Counted from the first letter of the stretch, positions 36,078-44,279 are shown. The stretch: DNA of 64,000 nt from Pseudomonas sp. FP2335 (GCF_030687535.1 NZ_CP117437.1:5267501-5331500); one strand, 5' to 3'. Notes: generated by a model not told the origin, from the letters alone. Translations and numbers: made by a program.

Positions 36078-36166
36078 TGTGGGAGCGGGCTTGCCCGCGA
36101 ATGCGGTGGTTCAGCATCAGATGTGCTGACTGACACGCCGCTTTCGCGAGCAAGCCCGCTCCCACA
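36078..36166. repeat. Inverted REP pair (mixed GCCCGCGAA/GCTCGCGAA arms)
   Basis: TGTGGGAGCGGGCTTGCCCG from 36078 and an inverse arm ending CCCACA at 36166. The rest of the gap to dedA (36167-36353) has a TATAAT at 36243-36248 that could be the dedA -10 box but no convincing -35 partner. Confidence 0.88.
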
Positions 36167-36353
36167 TTTGGATCGGTGTATATTTTCGAAAACCGCGACA
36201 TCCCCCGCTACAAAACCAACAGGCTTTTCACCTCTCGATCCGTATAATGCGGACCTTTCAGGGATGTAAGAATCGCGACATACCCTTGTAGCCTTACTTA
36301 CCCCAGCTTCCGCACTGGCCTGCTGAGCCGAGCCATTCACACAGGTGCCATCC

Positions 36354-37010
36354 ATGGATTTCAACCCGCTCGACCTTATCCTGCATCTCGACGTCTACCT
36401 CGACCTGCTGGTAACCAATTACGGTCCGTGGATCTACGCTATTTTGTTCCTGGTGATTTTTTGCGAAACCGGCCTGGTGGTCATGCCCTTCCTGCCCGGT
36501 GATTCGCTGCTGTTCATCGCCGGTGCGGTCGCCGCAGGCGGCGGCATGGACCCGGTCTTGCTGGCCGGCCTGCTGATGTTGGCGGCGATCCTCGGGGACA
36601 GCACCAACTACGTCATCGGACGAACAGCGGGAGAGCGCCTGTTCAGCAACCCGAACTCGAAGATCTTCCGACGCGACTACCTGCAGAAAACCCACGACTT
36701 CTACGACAAGCACGGCGGCAAAACCGTGACCTTGGCGCGCTTCCTGCCGATCCTGCGGACCTTTGCACCATTTGTCGCCGGCATCGCCAAAATGCCTTAC
36801 GCACGCTTCTTCGGTTTCAGCGTGCTGGGCACTATCCTCTGGGTCGGTGGCCTGGTGACCCTGGGTTACTTCTTCGGCAACGTGCCGTTCATCAAGAAGA
36901 ACCTCTCGCTGCTGGTGGTGTTCATCATCCTGCTGTCGCTGGTGCCGATGATCATTGGCGTGTTTCGCAGCCGCTTTGGTCGCGCCTCCTCCGAAGCCAA
37001 GCCGCAGTAA
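36354..37010 (+). CDS. dedA: DedA-family membrane protein
   Basis: A 218-residue inner-membrane protein with five or six hydrophobic segments. Blocks are FCETGLVVMPFLPGDSLLF, GDSTNYVIGRTAGERLF, KTHDFYDKHGGKTVTLARFLPILRTFAPFVAG and the C-terminal tail. The family is linked to membrane lipid (undecaprenyl phosphate) flipping. The ATG at 36354 has AGGTG upstream; a GTG at 36345 is less likely. It is a stand-alone DedA, distinct from the fused one at 18084. Confidence 0.93.
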   Translation: MDFNPLDLILHLDVYLDLLVTNYGPWIYAILFLVIFCETGLVVMPFLPGDSLLFIAGAVAAGGGMDPVLLAGLLMLAAILGDSTNYVIGRTAGERLFSNPNSKIFRRDYLQKTHDFYDKHGGKTVTLARFLPILRTFAPFVAGIAKMPYARFFGFSVLGTILWVGGLVTLGYFFGNVPFIKKNLSLLVVFIILLSLVPMIIGVFRSRFGRASSEAKPQ

Positions 37011-37016
37011 CCGCGG

Positions 37017-37832
37017 ATGTGGTCCCTCAGCGCCTGGCGTCGCCGGCGCCTGCTGGCCAAGCACCCGATTGCCGATGACACCTGGCAGCGGGTGCGCCAG
37101 CACCTGACCTTTCTCGACGGCATCAGCGCCGAGCAGGATCAATGGCTGCGCGAAGCCTGCGTGGTATTTCTCGCCGAAAAACACCTCACCGCCCTCCCCG
37201 GCGTCGAGCTGCATCAGGAACAACGCCTGCTGCTCGCCGCCCAGGCGCAACTGCCGTTGATGAACCTGGGCGACCTCGATTGGTATCGGGGTTTCCACGA
37301 AATCGTGCTGTACCCCGACGACTTTCTCAGCCCCCAACGCCATCGCGACAGTAGCGGCATCGAACACGAGTGGGACGGTGAGCACAGTGGCGAAGCCTGG
37401 CAACAGGGTCCGGTGATCCTGGCCTGGCCAGGCGTACTGGCCAGTGGCAACTGGGAAGGCTACAACCTGGTCATCCACGAACTGGCGCACAAACTCGACA
37501 TGCTCAACGGCGACGCCAATGGCCTGCCGCCGCTGCACAGCGACATGCGCGTGCAGGAATGGGCCAGCGTGATGCAAAGCGCCTACGACGACCTCAATCG
37601 CCAGCTGGACGCCAACCCGGACGCCGAAACCGAGATCGACCCCTACGCGGCGGAAAACCCGGCGGAATTCTTTGCCGTTACCAGCGAATATTTTTTCAGC
37701 GCCCCGGATTTACTGGTCAATAGTTATCCACAGGTGTACGCCCAACTCAGCCGCTTTTATCGCCAGGACACCCTGGCCCGCTTGAACCAGCTGCAAGCCA
37801 CGGACCCGCGTTATCAGCCGCAGGGCGAATAA
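37017..37832 (+). CDS. mtfA: Zinc peptidase MtfA (M90 family)
   Basis: Cytoplasmic metallopeptidase family that in E. coli interacts with the glucose-PTS repressor Mlc. The 271-residue protein has the zinc-binding HELAHKLDML (HEXXH) in NLVIHELAHK and the downstream block AENPAEFFAVTSEYFFS with the third metal ligand. It begins six bases after dedA, suggesting co-transcription. Pseudomonads use other glucose regulators, so its partner here is unknown. Confidence 0.92.
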   Translation: MWSLSAWRRRRLLAKHPIADDTWQRVRQHLTFLDGISAEQDQWLREACVVFLAEKHLTALPGVELHQEQRLLLAAQAQLPLMNLGDLDWYRGFHEIVLYPDDFLSPQRHRDSSGIEHEWDGEHSGEAWQQGPVILAWPGVLASGNWEGYNLVIHELAHKLDMLNGDANGLPPLHSDMRVQEWASVMQSAYDDLNRQLDANPDAETEIDPYAAENPAEFFAVTSEYFFSAPDLLVNSYPQVYAQLSRFYRQDTLARLNQLQATDPRYQPQGE

Positions 37833-37874
37833 CCGTACGACGTCTGGCGCATGGCATCGGCGGCGGAATGTGCC

Positions 37875-37880
37875 TATAAT
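37875..37880 (+). promoter_or_regulatory. Consensus -10 box of ppa
   Basis: A perfect TATAAT lies 61 bases before the ppa ATG. The -35 region is weak (TGGCAT at 37852-37857, 17 bases upstream). Confidence 0.5.
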
Positions 37881-37941
37881 CGCCGCCACTTTTAGGCCAA
37901 TCCGGCCAAGTTTCTTGGCCAATTAACGGGGGCAACGCCCA

Positions 37942-38469
37942 ATGAGCTACAGCAAGATTCCGGCTGGCAAAGACCTGCCGAACGACATCTACGTCGCCAT
38001 CGAGATTCCGGCCAACCACGCGCCGATCAAATACGAAATCGACAAAGACAGCGACTGCCTGTTCGTTGACCGTTTCATGGCCACCCCGATGTTCTACCCG
38101 GCCAACTACGGTTTCATCCCTAACACCCTGGCTGACGACGGTGACCCCCTCGACGTGCTGGTGGTAACCCCTTACCCGGTGACCCCAGGCTCGGTTATCC
38201 GTGCCCGTCCAGTCGGCATCCTGAACATGACCGACGACGGCGGCGGCGATGCCAAAGTTATCGCAGTTCCACACGACAAGCTGTCCCAGCTGTACGTGGA
38301 TGTGAAGGAATACACCGATCTGCCGCCACTGCTGCTGGAACAGATCAAGCACTTCTTCGAGAACTACAAAGACCTCGAAAAAGGCAAGTGGGTGAAGATC
38401 GACGGTTGGGGCAATGCAGACGCCGCCCGCGCTGAGATCCTGAAATCGGTTGCCGCCTACAAAGGCTGA
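37942..38469 (+). CDS. ppa: Inorganic pyrophosphatase
   Basis: Family I soluble pyrophosphatase that hydrolyses PPi and drives biosynthetic reactions. The 175-residue protein has [32 protein letters not shown], containing the DGDPLD metal-binding motif, and [11 protein letters not shown] strong terminator follows 31 bases after the stop. It marks the left edge of the accessory region. Confidence 0.97.
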   Translation: MSYSKIPAGKDLPNDIYVAIEIPANHAPIKYEIDKDSDCLFVDRFMATPMFYPANYGFIPNTLADDGDPLDVLVVTPYPVTPGSVIRARPVGILNMTDDGGGDAKVIAVPHDKLSQLYVDVKEYTDLPPLLLEQIKHFFENYKDLEKGKWVKIDGWGNADAARAEILKSVAAYKG

Positions 38470-38500
38470 TACCCGTCCGGTATTACCCCGGCAATAGAAA

Positions 38501-38526
38501 AAGCCCCGACTATTCGGGGCTTTTTT
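38501..38526 (+). terminator. Rho-independent terminator of ppa
   Basis: AAGCCCCGA (38501-38509) and TCGGGGCTT (38514-38522) form a 9-bp stem with a 4-base loop, followed by a T run to 38526. Confidence 0.92.
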
Positions 38527-38668
38527 ATGCATGCAATTAAACACTCGGATCAACAAACAAAAACTAACGTTTAACAATACAAGAAAACTGAAAAATCAGG
38601 CCACAACTAAGTAAAAACCTACACGCGCAATTCAACGCATGGTTTATTTGATTTGTTTTTCCCGCCAG

Positions 38669-38683
38669 TAAACTCTGCGTTTA
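38669..38683. promoter_or_regulatory. Operator candidate TAAAC-N5-GTTTA at the S24 repressor start
   Basis: Perfect inverted half-sites TAAAC (38669-38673) and GTTTA (38679-38683) straddle the start codon of the regulator. Half-sites TTAAAC (38537) and GTTTAA (38579) recur in the same AT-rich leader. Autoregulation is an inference. Confidence 0.4.
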
Positions 38684-39456
38684 TGAATACATCAGGTGAT
38701 CGTTTAAAAGCACTGCTACGGGAAGTTCATCTTTCCGCCTCCGACTTCGCCAAGAACCGCGGCGTCACGCCTCAACACGTGAACAACTGGTTCAAACGCG
38801 GCGTCCCCATGGGCAAACTCAACGAGATTGCAGAGTTGTTGTGCGTCTCCAGTCGGTGGTTGCACACCGGCATGGGCCCTAAACACCCACCGGTCAACTT
38901 TCTGTTGGACGGCCCGAACGCAAGGAATGTACTCCCCACCCGCGAAACCACCGGCAAATACCTCACAGGCTCGGCCTGCAACCCAGAAAAAACCGACGTG
39001 GAAATCCCCCTCCACCCCACATTTACGTCCACCGAGTGCATCCGCGTCTCCCTGATTAGCCTCGAAACCCTCAAAGTAAACCCCGAGCGCGCAGTAGGCG
39101 CGTACATGGTCGACAACAGCATGACCGACATCATCCAACAGGGCGCCATACTCGCCATCGACAGCGGTCGCACCCAAATCATCGACGGCGAAATCTACGC
39201 GGTCGAACATGACGGCATGCTACGCATCAAATACCTCTACAACCGTCCCGGCGGCGGCCTGCGCATGCGCAGCCACAACGCCGGTGAACATCCCGACGAA
39301 TACCTCACCTACGAGCAACGCTTTGAACAGAACTTCCAGATCGTGGGCTGGGTGTTCTGGTGGGCCACACTCAACACCCGTCGCCCACCCGTGCCGCTGG
39401 ATGAGCAATTATTGGGCTGGGAAGGCTCTAAATCGGATCCGGAGGTGGGCAATTGA
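38683..39456 (+). CDS. XRE-type repressor with S24 (LexA-like) peptidase domain
   Basis: A 257-residue CI/PrtR-like regulator. The N-terminus has a helix-turn-helix (residues about 5-60, VTPQHVNNWFKRGVPMGKL). The C-terminal half is an S24 domain: the Ser is in AYMVDNSMTDII and the Lys in MLRIKYLYN. I see no Ala-Gly or Cys-Gly cleavage pair in the linker (LPTRETTGKYLTG), so self-cleavage is uncertain. No phage structural genes are near. It may control the small RNA or the restriction-modification genes downstream, but nothing shows this directly. Confidence 0.85.
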   Translation: MNTSGDRLKALLREVHLSASDFAKNRGVTPQHVNNWFKRGVPMGKLNEIAELLCVSSRWLHTGMGPKHPPVNFLLDGPNARNVLPTRETTGKYLTGSACNPEKTDVEIPLHPTFTSTECIRVSLISLETLKVNPERAVGAYMVDNSMTDIIQQGAILAIDSGRTQIIDGEIYAVEHDGMLRIKYLYNRPGGGLRMRSHNAGEHPDEYLTYEQRFEQNFQIVGWVFWWATLNTRRPPVPLDEQLLGWEGSKSDPEVGN

Positions 39457-39474
39457 GGTGAATGTGGGTATCAT
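39446..39474 (+). promoter_or_regulatory. Sigma-70-like promoter before the candidate small RNA
   Basis: TGGGCA (39446-39451), 17 bases, TATCAT (39469-39474). The -10 box matches 5 of 6 consensus bases and the -35 box 4 of 6. It overlaps the end of the repressor gene. Confidence 0.4.
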
Positions 39475-39480
39475 GCGCCG

Positions 39481-39658
39481 CACATTTGGCAGGGGTGGCG
39501 TTCAGCTGTTTCCCCTGTCTGGCGATGCGGAGGAGTTCCCGCGGATGCCCCTACCATTCAGCCAGACGCGACGTTGGCTGAGCGATTTGAAGGCTGGTGA
39601 GGCTTGTCAAAAACAAGCTGAAGCAGTCCCCGAGAAGCCGGCCACAAGCCGGCTTTTT
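39481..39658 (+). ncRNA. Candidate structured small RNA of about 178 nt
   Basis: No protein of convincing character is encoded here. The stretch folds into consecutive stems: GGCAGGGG/CCCCTGTC (39488-39495 with 39512-39519), GCGG/CCGC with an AGGAG-containing loop near 39530-39545, TCAGCCA/TGGCTGA (39558-39564 with 39575-39581), GCTTGT/ACAAGC (39602-39607 with 39613-39618), and a strong terminator. A promoter candidate lies just upstream. I could not match it to 6S, 4.5S, RsmX/Y/Z, CrcZ or another family from memory. A long 3' untranslated region of the repressor mRNA is the main alternative. Confidence 0.45.
39635..39658 (+). terminator. Rho-independent terminator
   Basis: AAGCCGGC (39635-39642) and GCCGGCTT (39648-39655) with a CACAA loop and a five-T run (39654-39658). 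Confidence 0.9.
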
Positions 39659-39821
39659 AATGCCTGCAATAAATGGCCGAATTGACTTTCAGGGGCCCCA
39701 CCTCACGCGTCCTCGGAGATAGTCGCGCGCGCTGCTTTTAAGCGAGCTGCGCAAATGGACACAAATCCAACCCGCAGTATATCCTGCGTCTGAAACAACT
39801 CGGACACTAGCAAGGCGCTTT

Positions 39822-39850
39822 GACAGGGAGCTTGATGTGTTTTTTGATTG
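39822..39850 (+). promoter_or_regulatory. Promoter of the restriction endonuclease gene
   Basis: Perfect TTGACA (39822-39827), 17-base spacer, TTTGAT (39845-39850). A start near 39857 gives a very short leader carrying AGAGGT before the GTG at 39871. The rest of 39659-39821 shows nothing recognisable. Confidence 0.55.
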
Positions 39851-39870
39851 GGCAGAGTTAAGAGGTAGTA

Positions 39871-40620
39871 GTGATCACACTCAATGATTTCGAAAAAGAA
39901 TTTCGTAACTACACAAAAGGCTGGACCTGGGAAATCCAGGGTTTTATTGACGAGCAAAACCGGGTCTACCCCATCGACTCCGATACAAAAGTCATCAGTA
40001 CTGTATTTGAAAGGCTTGCCAGCCCGGTTCTCAGAACCATCGCACTCAATCACGGGTTTATCGTAGCCAACGCTAATCAGACCACGTATCCCGATTTCAC
40101 CTTCACCAAGTTCGATAACTATGGCAATGTCGTACAACGCATCGCCATCGACATCAAAACGACCTATCACGCCCAAGGAAAACCCATGGGCCTGACCCTG
40201 GGAAGTTATAAGTCGTTTATCAGGAATGACACCAAAAACATTTTACATCCGTATTCGACCTACACCCATCATTGGGTGATTGGCTTTATCTACACGCGAA
40301 ACCTGGCATTTGAAGAGTATGATCTAACCAACATACCAAAAGCCGGCGACATCAAATGCCCTTATGACTTGCAGAGCATCTTCATCAGAGAAAAGACTGA
40401 TGTTGTAGGATTGAGAGCGGGAAGCGGCAATACCGCCAACATTGGTTCCATCAAGCTGAAAAGCCCTCAGGAGTTCTCGACAGTCAAAGGGCCGTTCTCA
40501 CATTTCTCTCAAGTAAAAGAAGCCTGCGACTTTTATTGGCAGAACTACGACCACTACAAGGGCGCGATTAAAACCCAGCAAGACCTGCTGGCTCACCCGG
40601 ACTTCCAGAGGTTTCTGTAA
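39871..40620 (+). CDS. Type II restriction endonuclease, EcoRV family
   Basis: A 249-residue PD-(D/E)XK nuclease clearly related to EcoRV. The start codon is GTG with AGAGGT five bases upstream. Shared blocks are SDTKVISTVFE, YPDFTFTK (Asp75), IAIDIKTTY (Asp94 and Lys96, equal to Asp74/Asp90/Lys92 of EcoRV), SFIRNDTKNI and AGSGNTANIGSI (183-194), which equals the EcoRV recognition loop that reads GATATC. Cleavage of GATATC is therefore likely but untested. The gene is more AT-rich than its neighbours, faces the methyltransferase gene and shares a terminator with it. Confidence 0.9.
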   Translation: MITLNDFEKEFRNYTKGWTWEIQGFIDEQNRVYPIDSDTKVISTVFERLASPVLRTIALNHGFIVANANQTTYPDFTFTKFDNYGNVVQRIAIDIKTTYHAQGKPMGLTLGSYKSFIRNDTKNILHPYSTYTHHWVIGFIYTRNLAFEEYDLTNIPKAGDIKCPYDLQSIFIREKTDVVGLRAGSGNTANIGSIKLKSPQEFSTVKGPFSHFSQVKEACDFYWQNYDHYKGAIKTQQDLLAHPDFQRFL

Positions 40621-40633
40621 ACTTTTGCGCGTC

Positions 40634-40678
40634 CGCATGCCTGTAGTTGAGTGCCCCGTCGCCAACTACAGGCGTGCG
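40634..40678. terminator. Bidirectional hairpin between the nuclease and methyltransferase genes
   Basis: CGCATGCCTGTAGTTG (40634-40649) and CAACTACAGGCGTGCG (40663-40678) form a 16-bp stem with one G-T pair and a 13-base loop. The right arm overlaps the methyltransferase stop codon. It can serve both convergent genes. Confidence 0.75.
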
Positions 40679-41715
40679 ATGATAAAAATTTCTTCATTGT
40701 CCGCGTTTTTGCTCAGCGCATATTTGTATTCACCTGCCGTGTGTATCTCCACCTGCCTGCCACAACCCTGCATGACCGCCTGGATCTCAAGGGGAGACGG
40801 TGTACCGTCGCTTCTATAGCTCATGATGATGGTCGACGAATGAAAATACTCGCATATGTACTTTAATTGCTTGAGCGCAGACTCTTTTTTATGCCAGGCG
40901 CTTTCTATATTTACGATGGGTTTGTGCGGGTATCGAGTATCGCCTTTCGAGAAAAGGCTATAGTCACATAAGCCTTCCAAAAAATGATAAAAGTTGGAGT
41001 AATTAACCGACACAGACTTCCCATTCATGTAGGGAGGGTCCATATACACAACATCATAATCTTGAGGAAGCGCTTGCAGGCAGGCCGTGTCAACACAGGT
41101 TGTTATCGGCTGCCGTGCATCAACAGCAGGCAAGGCTGCCAATTCCTTTATGCACTTTACGGCATGCTCCTTGATTGAGGTTTCCCAGGTCTTCGCGTTG
41201 CCAAAGGACCTGACGACATCCTTGAGGCGCATATCCAGATTCGCGCGATGAAACAGATTATAAGGTCTCTTCTTGATGAGCGCCTGCCCCACTGCGTAGA
41301 TATAAAGGCTTTGCTTTAATCCGCAATAGCGCTGTATGTTCTGGCAAAAGTTGTCTATCTCGCTATTTTCATGAGGCTTAAAGTAAACTCCTTGAAACTC
41401 GTCAGACACAATAGATTCAAAATCATCGGCACGGTGATTCAGCAAGAAATCCAAGTCCGCATCCAAATCCAGCGCACTCAGCTCTTCCTGTGAGTAATTC
41501 AAGAACAAAGAGGCGGTATTTTGATTGTATTTCAAGTAATCGTTTGCCAGAACTCTTTTGCCCAGATAACGAAATAACAATGCCACGATCCCGGACCCGG
41601 AATACAGATCAATTATTGAGTCGCACTTTTCAGCTTCTATCAGTGCGGCAATTTCCGGAAGAATCTTTCTTTTTGAACCTTGAAAGCGTGTTGCGGGAAA
41701 ACGTGGCAATAGCAT
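40666..41715 (-). CDS. N6-adenine DNA methyltransferase (DPPY type), partner of the EcoRV-like nuclease
   Basis: A 349-residue alpha-type adenine methyltransferase: N-terminal ATRFQGSKRKILPEI (motif X), DLYSGSG (36-42, SAM-binding FxGxG variant) and VYMDPPYMN (DPPY 226-229, catalytic). GAGGAG precedes the ATG. It should protect host DNA from the convergent nuclease. Its N-terminus and spacing are unlike M.EcoRV as I remember it, so the pair may be a recombined module. AT-rich, like the nuclease gene. Confidence 0.85.
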   Translation of the reverse strand: MLLPRFPATRFQGSKRKILPEIAALIEAEKCDSIIDLYSGSGIVALLFRYLGKRVLANDYLKYNQNTASLFLNYSQEELSALDLDADLDFLLNHRADDFESIVSDEFQGVYFKPHENSEIDNFCQNIQRYCGLKQSLYIYAVGQALIKKRPYNLFHRANLDMRLKDVVRSFGNAKTWETSIKEHAVKCIKELAALPAVDARQPITTCVDTACLQALPQDYDVVYMDPPYMNGKSVSVNYSNFYHFLEGLCDYSLFSKGDTRYPHKPIVNIESAWHKKESALKQLKYICEYFHSSTIIMSYRSDGTPSPLEIQAVMQGCGRQVEIHTAGEYKYALSKNADNEEIFIIARL

Positions 41716-41933
41716 ATTTCTCTCCTCAGCGGAGCACTATATCAGAACGGCTTATGCAGGTAAATTCACCGAAAACAGAACACGATTAAACTTTAATACT
41801 CAACCTGCTTATGTTTAAGCCATGCTGTTTTAATTCAATATATCGCCTACGTGCACAAAGTTCCCCTCTCCACTTCAGCCCTGATCAATAACCGACTGAC
41901 ATTCACCAGACATTGCCGAGAAGCCCGTCGTTT

Positions 41934-43091
41934 TCAATCCAGTATCAAATGCGGCAAAAACCGACTCGAATCCTTCGTTATCAAACTATTATCCTCGCGC
42001 ACGCCAATCCCCGCCGCCTGGTCCCCGATCACCCAGGAACCAATCAACGTATAACTGTCCCCAAACCGCGGCAGCGGCGCGAACTCCTGAAGGATGAACG
42101 GCGCATCCGTATAGGGCCCGTCTTCCTTCACGATCAGCCCATCCACCGTTTGCAGTTCAATGTTCGCCCCTTCCCGTGAGAAGAACGGCTTGCGCACCCA
42201 GCCCTTCGGCACGGCTTTACCCGGATCGGTATCCAGGTGCGCCGCGAGTAAATTCGGGTGGCCGCTGTTGAACTCCCATAACAGGGGAAGGACGCCTTTG
42301 TTGGAGAGGATGGATTTCCATGCCGGCTCGAAGAACTGCGTGTCGCTCTGGGCAATCGCGGCACCAAACGGCTCATGGAAGATGAACTCCCAGGCGTGCA
42401 GCTTGAACAGGTGGGGAATCCAGCGATCCTGGAGGTCGACGAAGCGGCCTTCGCTGGTCAGGCCGATGTCTTCGATGTCGATATGACGGGATTCGATGCC
42501 GACTTTTTCCGCGACGAGGCGCAGGTAGTCGGTGGTGCCTTTGTCTTCGACCGAGTCTTTCATCGAGGCGAAGTAGAACGGCTGGTTCACCTGCAATTGG
42601 GCAAAGGCCTGGTGCAGTTTGGTGTCGATGCTGTTGAACTGGTCGGCGTGCTTGGGCAGCAGGCCGCGCTCGATGCATTGTTCCAGCCAGCCCCACTGAA
42701 ACGCCGCAGCCTCGTAGAGGCTGGTCGGTGTGTCGTAGTTGAGTTCGAGCAGTTTGGCGGGACCGTTGCCGTTGTAGGAAAAGTCCATGCGCCCGTACAG
42801 GTGCGGGTGGCCTTCGAGCCATGAGGTGCGGATCATGTCAAAGAACGGCGCGGGAATGCTCAGGCGCTCGAGCAACTCTTCGCTCTGGACCACACGGGCC
42901 ACGAGGTCCATGCACATCTCATGGATCTCGGTGGTCGGGTCTTCCAGGTCCTGCTCAATTTGCTTGAGCGTGAACTGGTAGTACGCGCGCTCATCCCAAT
43001 AGGGCTCGTTGTCGATGGTGTGGAACAGGAAGCCGAGGCTGTCGGCGGTTTGTTTCCAGTCGTGACGTTCTGCGCATTGGATTTTCTTCAT
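41934..43091 (-). CDS. yjfC: Glutathionylspermidine-synthase-like ATP-grasp protein (YjfC/YgiC)
   Basis: A 385-residue ATP-grasp amide ligase resembling the C-terminal synthetase half of Gss. Recognisable blocks are LYGRMDFSYNGNGPAKLLELNYDTPTSL, PLLWEFNSGHPNLL, KGWVRKPFFSREGANI and SYTLIGSWVIGDQAAGIGVRED. It should join an amine or peptide to a carboxylate with ATP; the substrate is unknown. It is the last gene of the yjfIJKLMC-type operon, the same order as in E. coli. The gap to the methyltransferase gene (41716-41933) is AT-rich with nothing recognisable. Confidence 0.9.
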   Translation of the reverse strand: MKKIQCAERHDWKQTADSLGFLFHTIDNEPYWDERAYYQFTLKQIEQDLEDPTTEIHEMCMDLVARVVQSEELLERLSIPAPFFDMIRTSWLEGHPHLYGRMDFSYNGNGPAKLLELNYDTPTSLYEAAAFQWGWLEQCIERGLLPKHADQFNSIDTKLHQAFAQLQVNQPFYFASMKDSVEDKGTTDYLRLVAEKVGIESRHIDIEDIGLTSEGRFVDLQDRWIPHLFKLHAWEFIFHEPFGAAIAQSDTQFFEPAWKSILSNKGVLPLLWEFNSGHPNLLAAHLDTDPGKAVPKGWVRKPFFSREGANIELQTVDGLIVKEDGPYTDAPFILQEFAPLPRFGDSYTLIGSWVIGDQAAGIGVREDNSLITKDSSRFLPHLILD

Positions 43092-43103
43092 GGCCAGCCC
43101 TCC

Positions 43104-43817
43104 TTAGCTGCTCGACCTACCGCCGCCCCAGCCACTGCGTGCGCTGGCCTTGCTGCCGAAGCCACCACGGGAGGTGGCCGACGCAACGGAGCTGGACTTG
43201 CTGGAGGAACGCAGCGTGTTGGTGTAATTGCTGCTGCCGTACCTGGCCTGGTTCGAGCGGCCGAAGGTCGCGCCTTTCGAGACACGTTGGTTGAGCGTTG
43301 AAGAGGCGTAATCGCCGCGATCATCGCGATAGCGGTACACCGGCTCGGAGCGGTAGCTGTTGCGATTGTTGCTCAGCATGTTGCCGATCAGCAGCCCAGT
43401 CAGCAGGCTGCTGGTGGAAAAGCCTGAGCCGCCACTGCTCGCTTGCGCGCCCGCCGCCTGGGCGTTGGCCGCATCGACCTGGGATTGCGTTACCTGGCCT
43501 TCGGCGGTCAGTTCGAAACCACCCAGCCTGGGGATGAATTTTCCGCTGGAGTCCTGTTGGCACCAGTCAGCGACAAAGTCGGCATCGCAATCGGCCTGGC
43601 TGTCGTACACCGGCGCAATCCGGCGGTGCTCGGCCATCGCGGTCATATAGGCGTCCGAGCAGACGTCCACCGGCAGCTTCTCATCGGCACATTGCTGAAC
43701 CGACTGGAAGTTGTACTTCTTCTGCAAATCGTAGGTTTTTTCCGTCGGCCCACAGCCGGAGATCGCCATGGCGACCGACGCTGCCAGCGAAAGCTGGACA
43801 TACTTGCTTCGTTTCAT
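43104..43817 (-). CDS. yjfM: DUF1190 lipoprotein (YjfM/YgiB)
   Basis: A 237-residue exported lipoprotein (signal AISGCG, Cys22) of the YgiB/YjfM family. The family part is at residues 30-120 (NFQSVQQCADEKLPVDVCSDAY, DCDADFVADWCQ). A low-complexity Gly/Ser/Arg-rich tail follows, with RSEPVYRYRDDRG and a serine-rich end. It stands 12 bases upstream of the ATP-grasp gene, with which the family nearly always occurs. Possibly the ligase product is attached in or exported to the envelope, but this is inference. Confidence 0.88.
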   Translation of the reverse strand: MKRSKYVQLSLAASVAMAISGCGPTEKTYDLQKKYNFQSVQQCADEKLPVDVCSDAYMTAMAEHRRIAPVYDSQADCDADFVADWCQQDSSGKFIPRLGGFELTAEGQVTQSQVDAANAQAAGAQASSGGSGFSTSSLLTGLLIGNMLSNNRNSYRSEPVYRYRDDRGDYASSTLNQRVSKGATFGRSNQARYGSSNYTNTLRSSSKSSSVASATSRGGFGSKASARSGWGGGRSSS

Positions 43818-43835
43818 CGGGAGCTCCGTGCGCGA

Positions 43836-44264
43836 TCAGTTCTGGGTAGGCGTCATGCACGCGGCATTCAACATGCCGACGCTGATGGCCACTGCAGCCA
43901 CGTAGATGCCGGCCGCGAGCTCGCCGTTCCTGATGCGCTCGGACGTGCCTTTGAGCACCAGGCTGGTCAACAAAAACGCCAGCAGTTGGACGACAGCCGC
44001 GATGATCGCCCAAACGGCGAAGTCGAGAAGGCTGATCGAATAGGCAATCACGTTGCTGGCAGGAATGGCAAAACCGATGATGGCGCCACCCAGGGCGACC
44101 GCCGCGGACACGTTGCCCGCACGGATCAGCTCGAACTCCTTGTGCGGGGTGATGCGGGTGTAGATGAACTGGAACAGCACGAACAGTACGGCCGCACCGA
44201 GGATGTAGAGGACAAACCCGAGTACGGCGGCTTTGTTCAGGGAAATGGAAAGAGCTTCTAGCAT
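43836..44264 (-). CDS. yjfL: DUF350 membrane protein (YjfL)
   Basis: A 142-residue inner-membrane protein with four hydrophobic segments. The DUF350 core is visible as TPHKEFELIRAGNVSAAVALGGAIIGFAIP and later LLAFLLTSLVLKGTSERIRNGELAAGIYVAAVAI. Function unknown; the family accompanies YjfC-type ATP-grasp and PspA-like proteins. It lies 18 bases before yjfM. Confidence 0.9.
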   Translation of the reverse strand: MLEALSISLNKAAVLGFVLYILGAAVLFVLFQFIYTRITPHKEFELIRAGNVSAAVALGGAIIGFAIPASNVIAYSISLLDFAVWAIIAAVVQLLAFLLTSLVLKGTSERIRNGELAAGIYVAAVAISVGMLNAACMTPTQN

Positions 44265-44279
44265 GGATGGCTTCCTTTT

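Noticed and set aside
2677..36166. The recurrent GTGGGAGCGGGCTTGC elements as CRISPR repeats or IS ends.
   Set aside because: They occur as scattered inverted pairs without regular spacers, transposase or target-site duplications; they are REP elements.
39481..39658. The structured RNA as 6S RNA.
   Set aside because: The length is similar, but there is no single long hairpin with a central bubble, and in pseudomonads ssrS lies next to zapA, not here.
38683..41715. A prophage remnant, because of the S24 repressor.
   Set aside because: No integrase, structural, lysis or attachment sequences are seen; only a restriction-modification pair follows.
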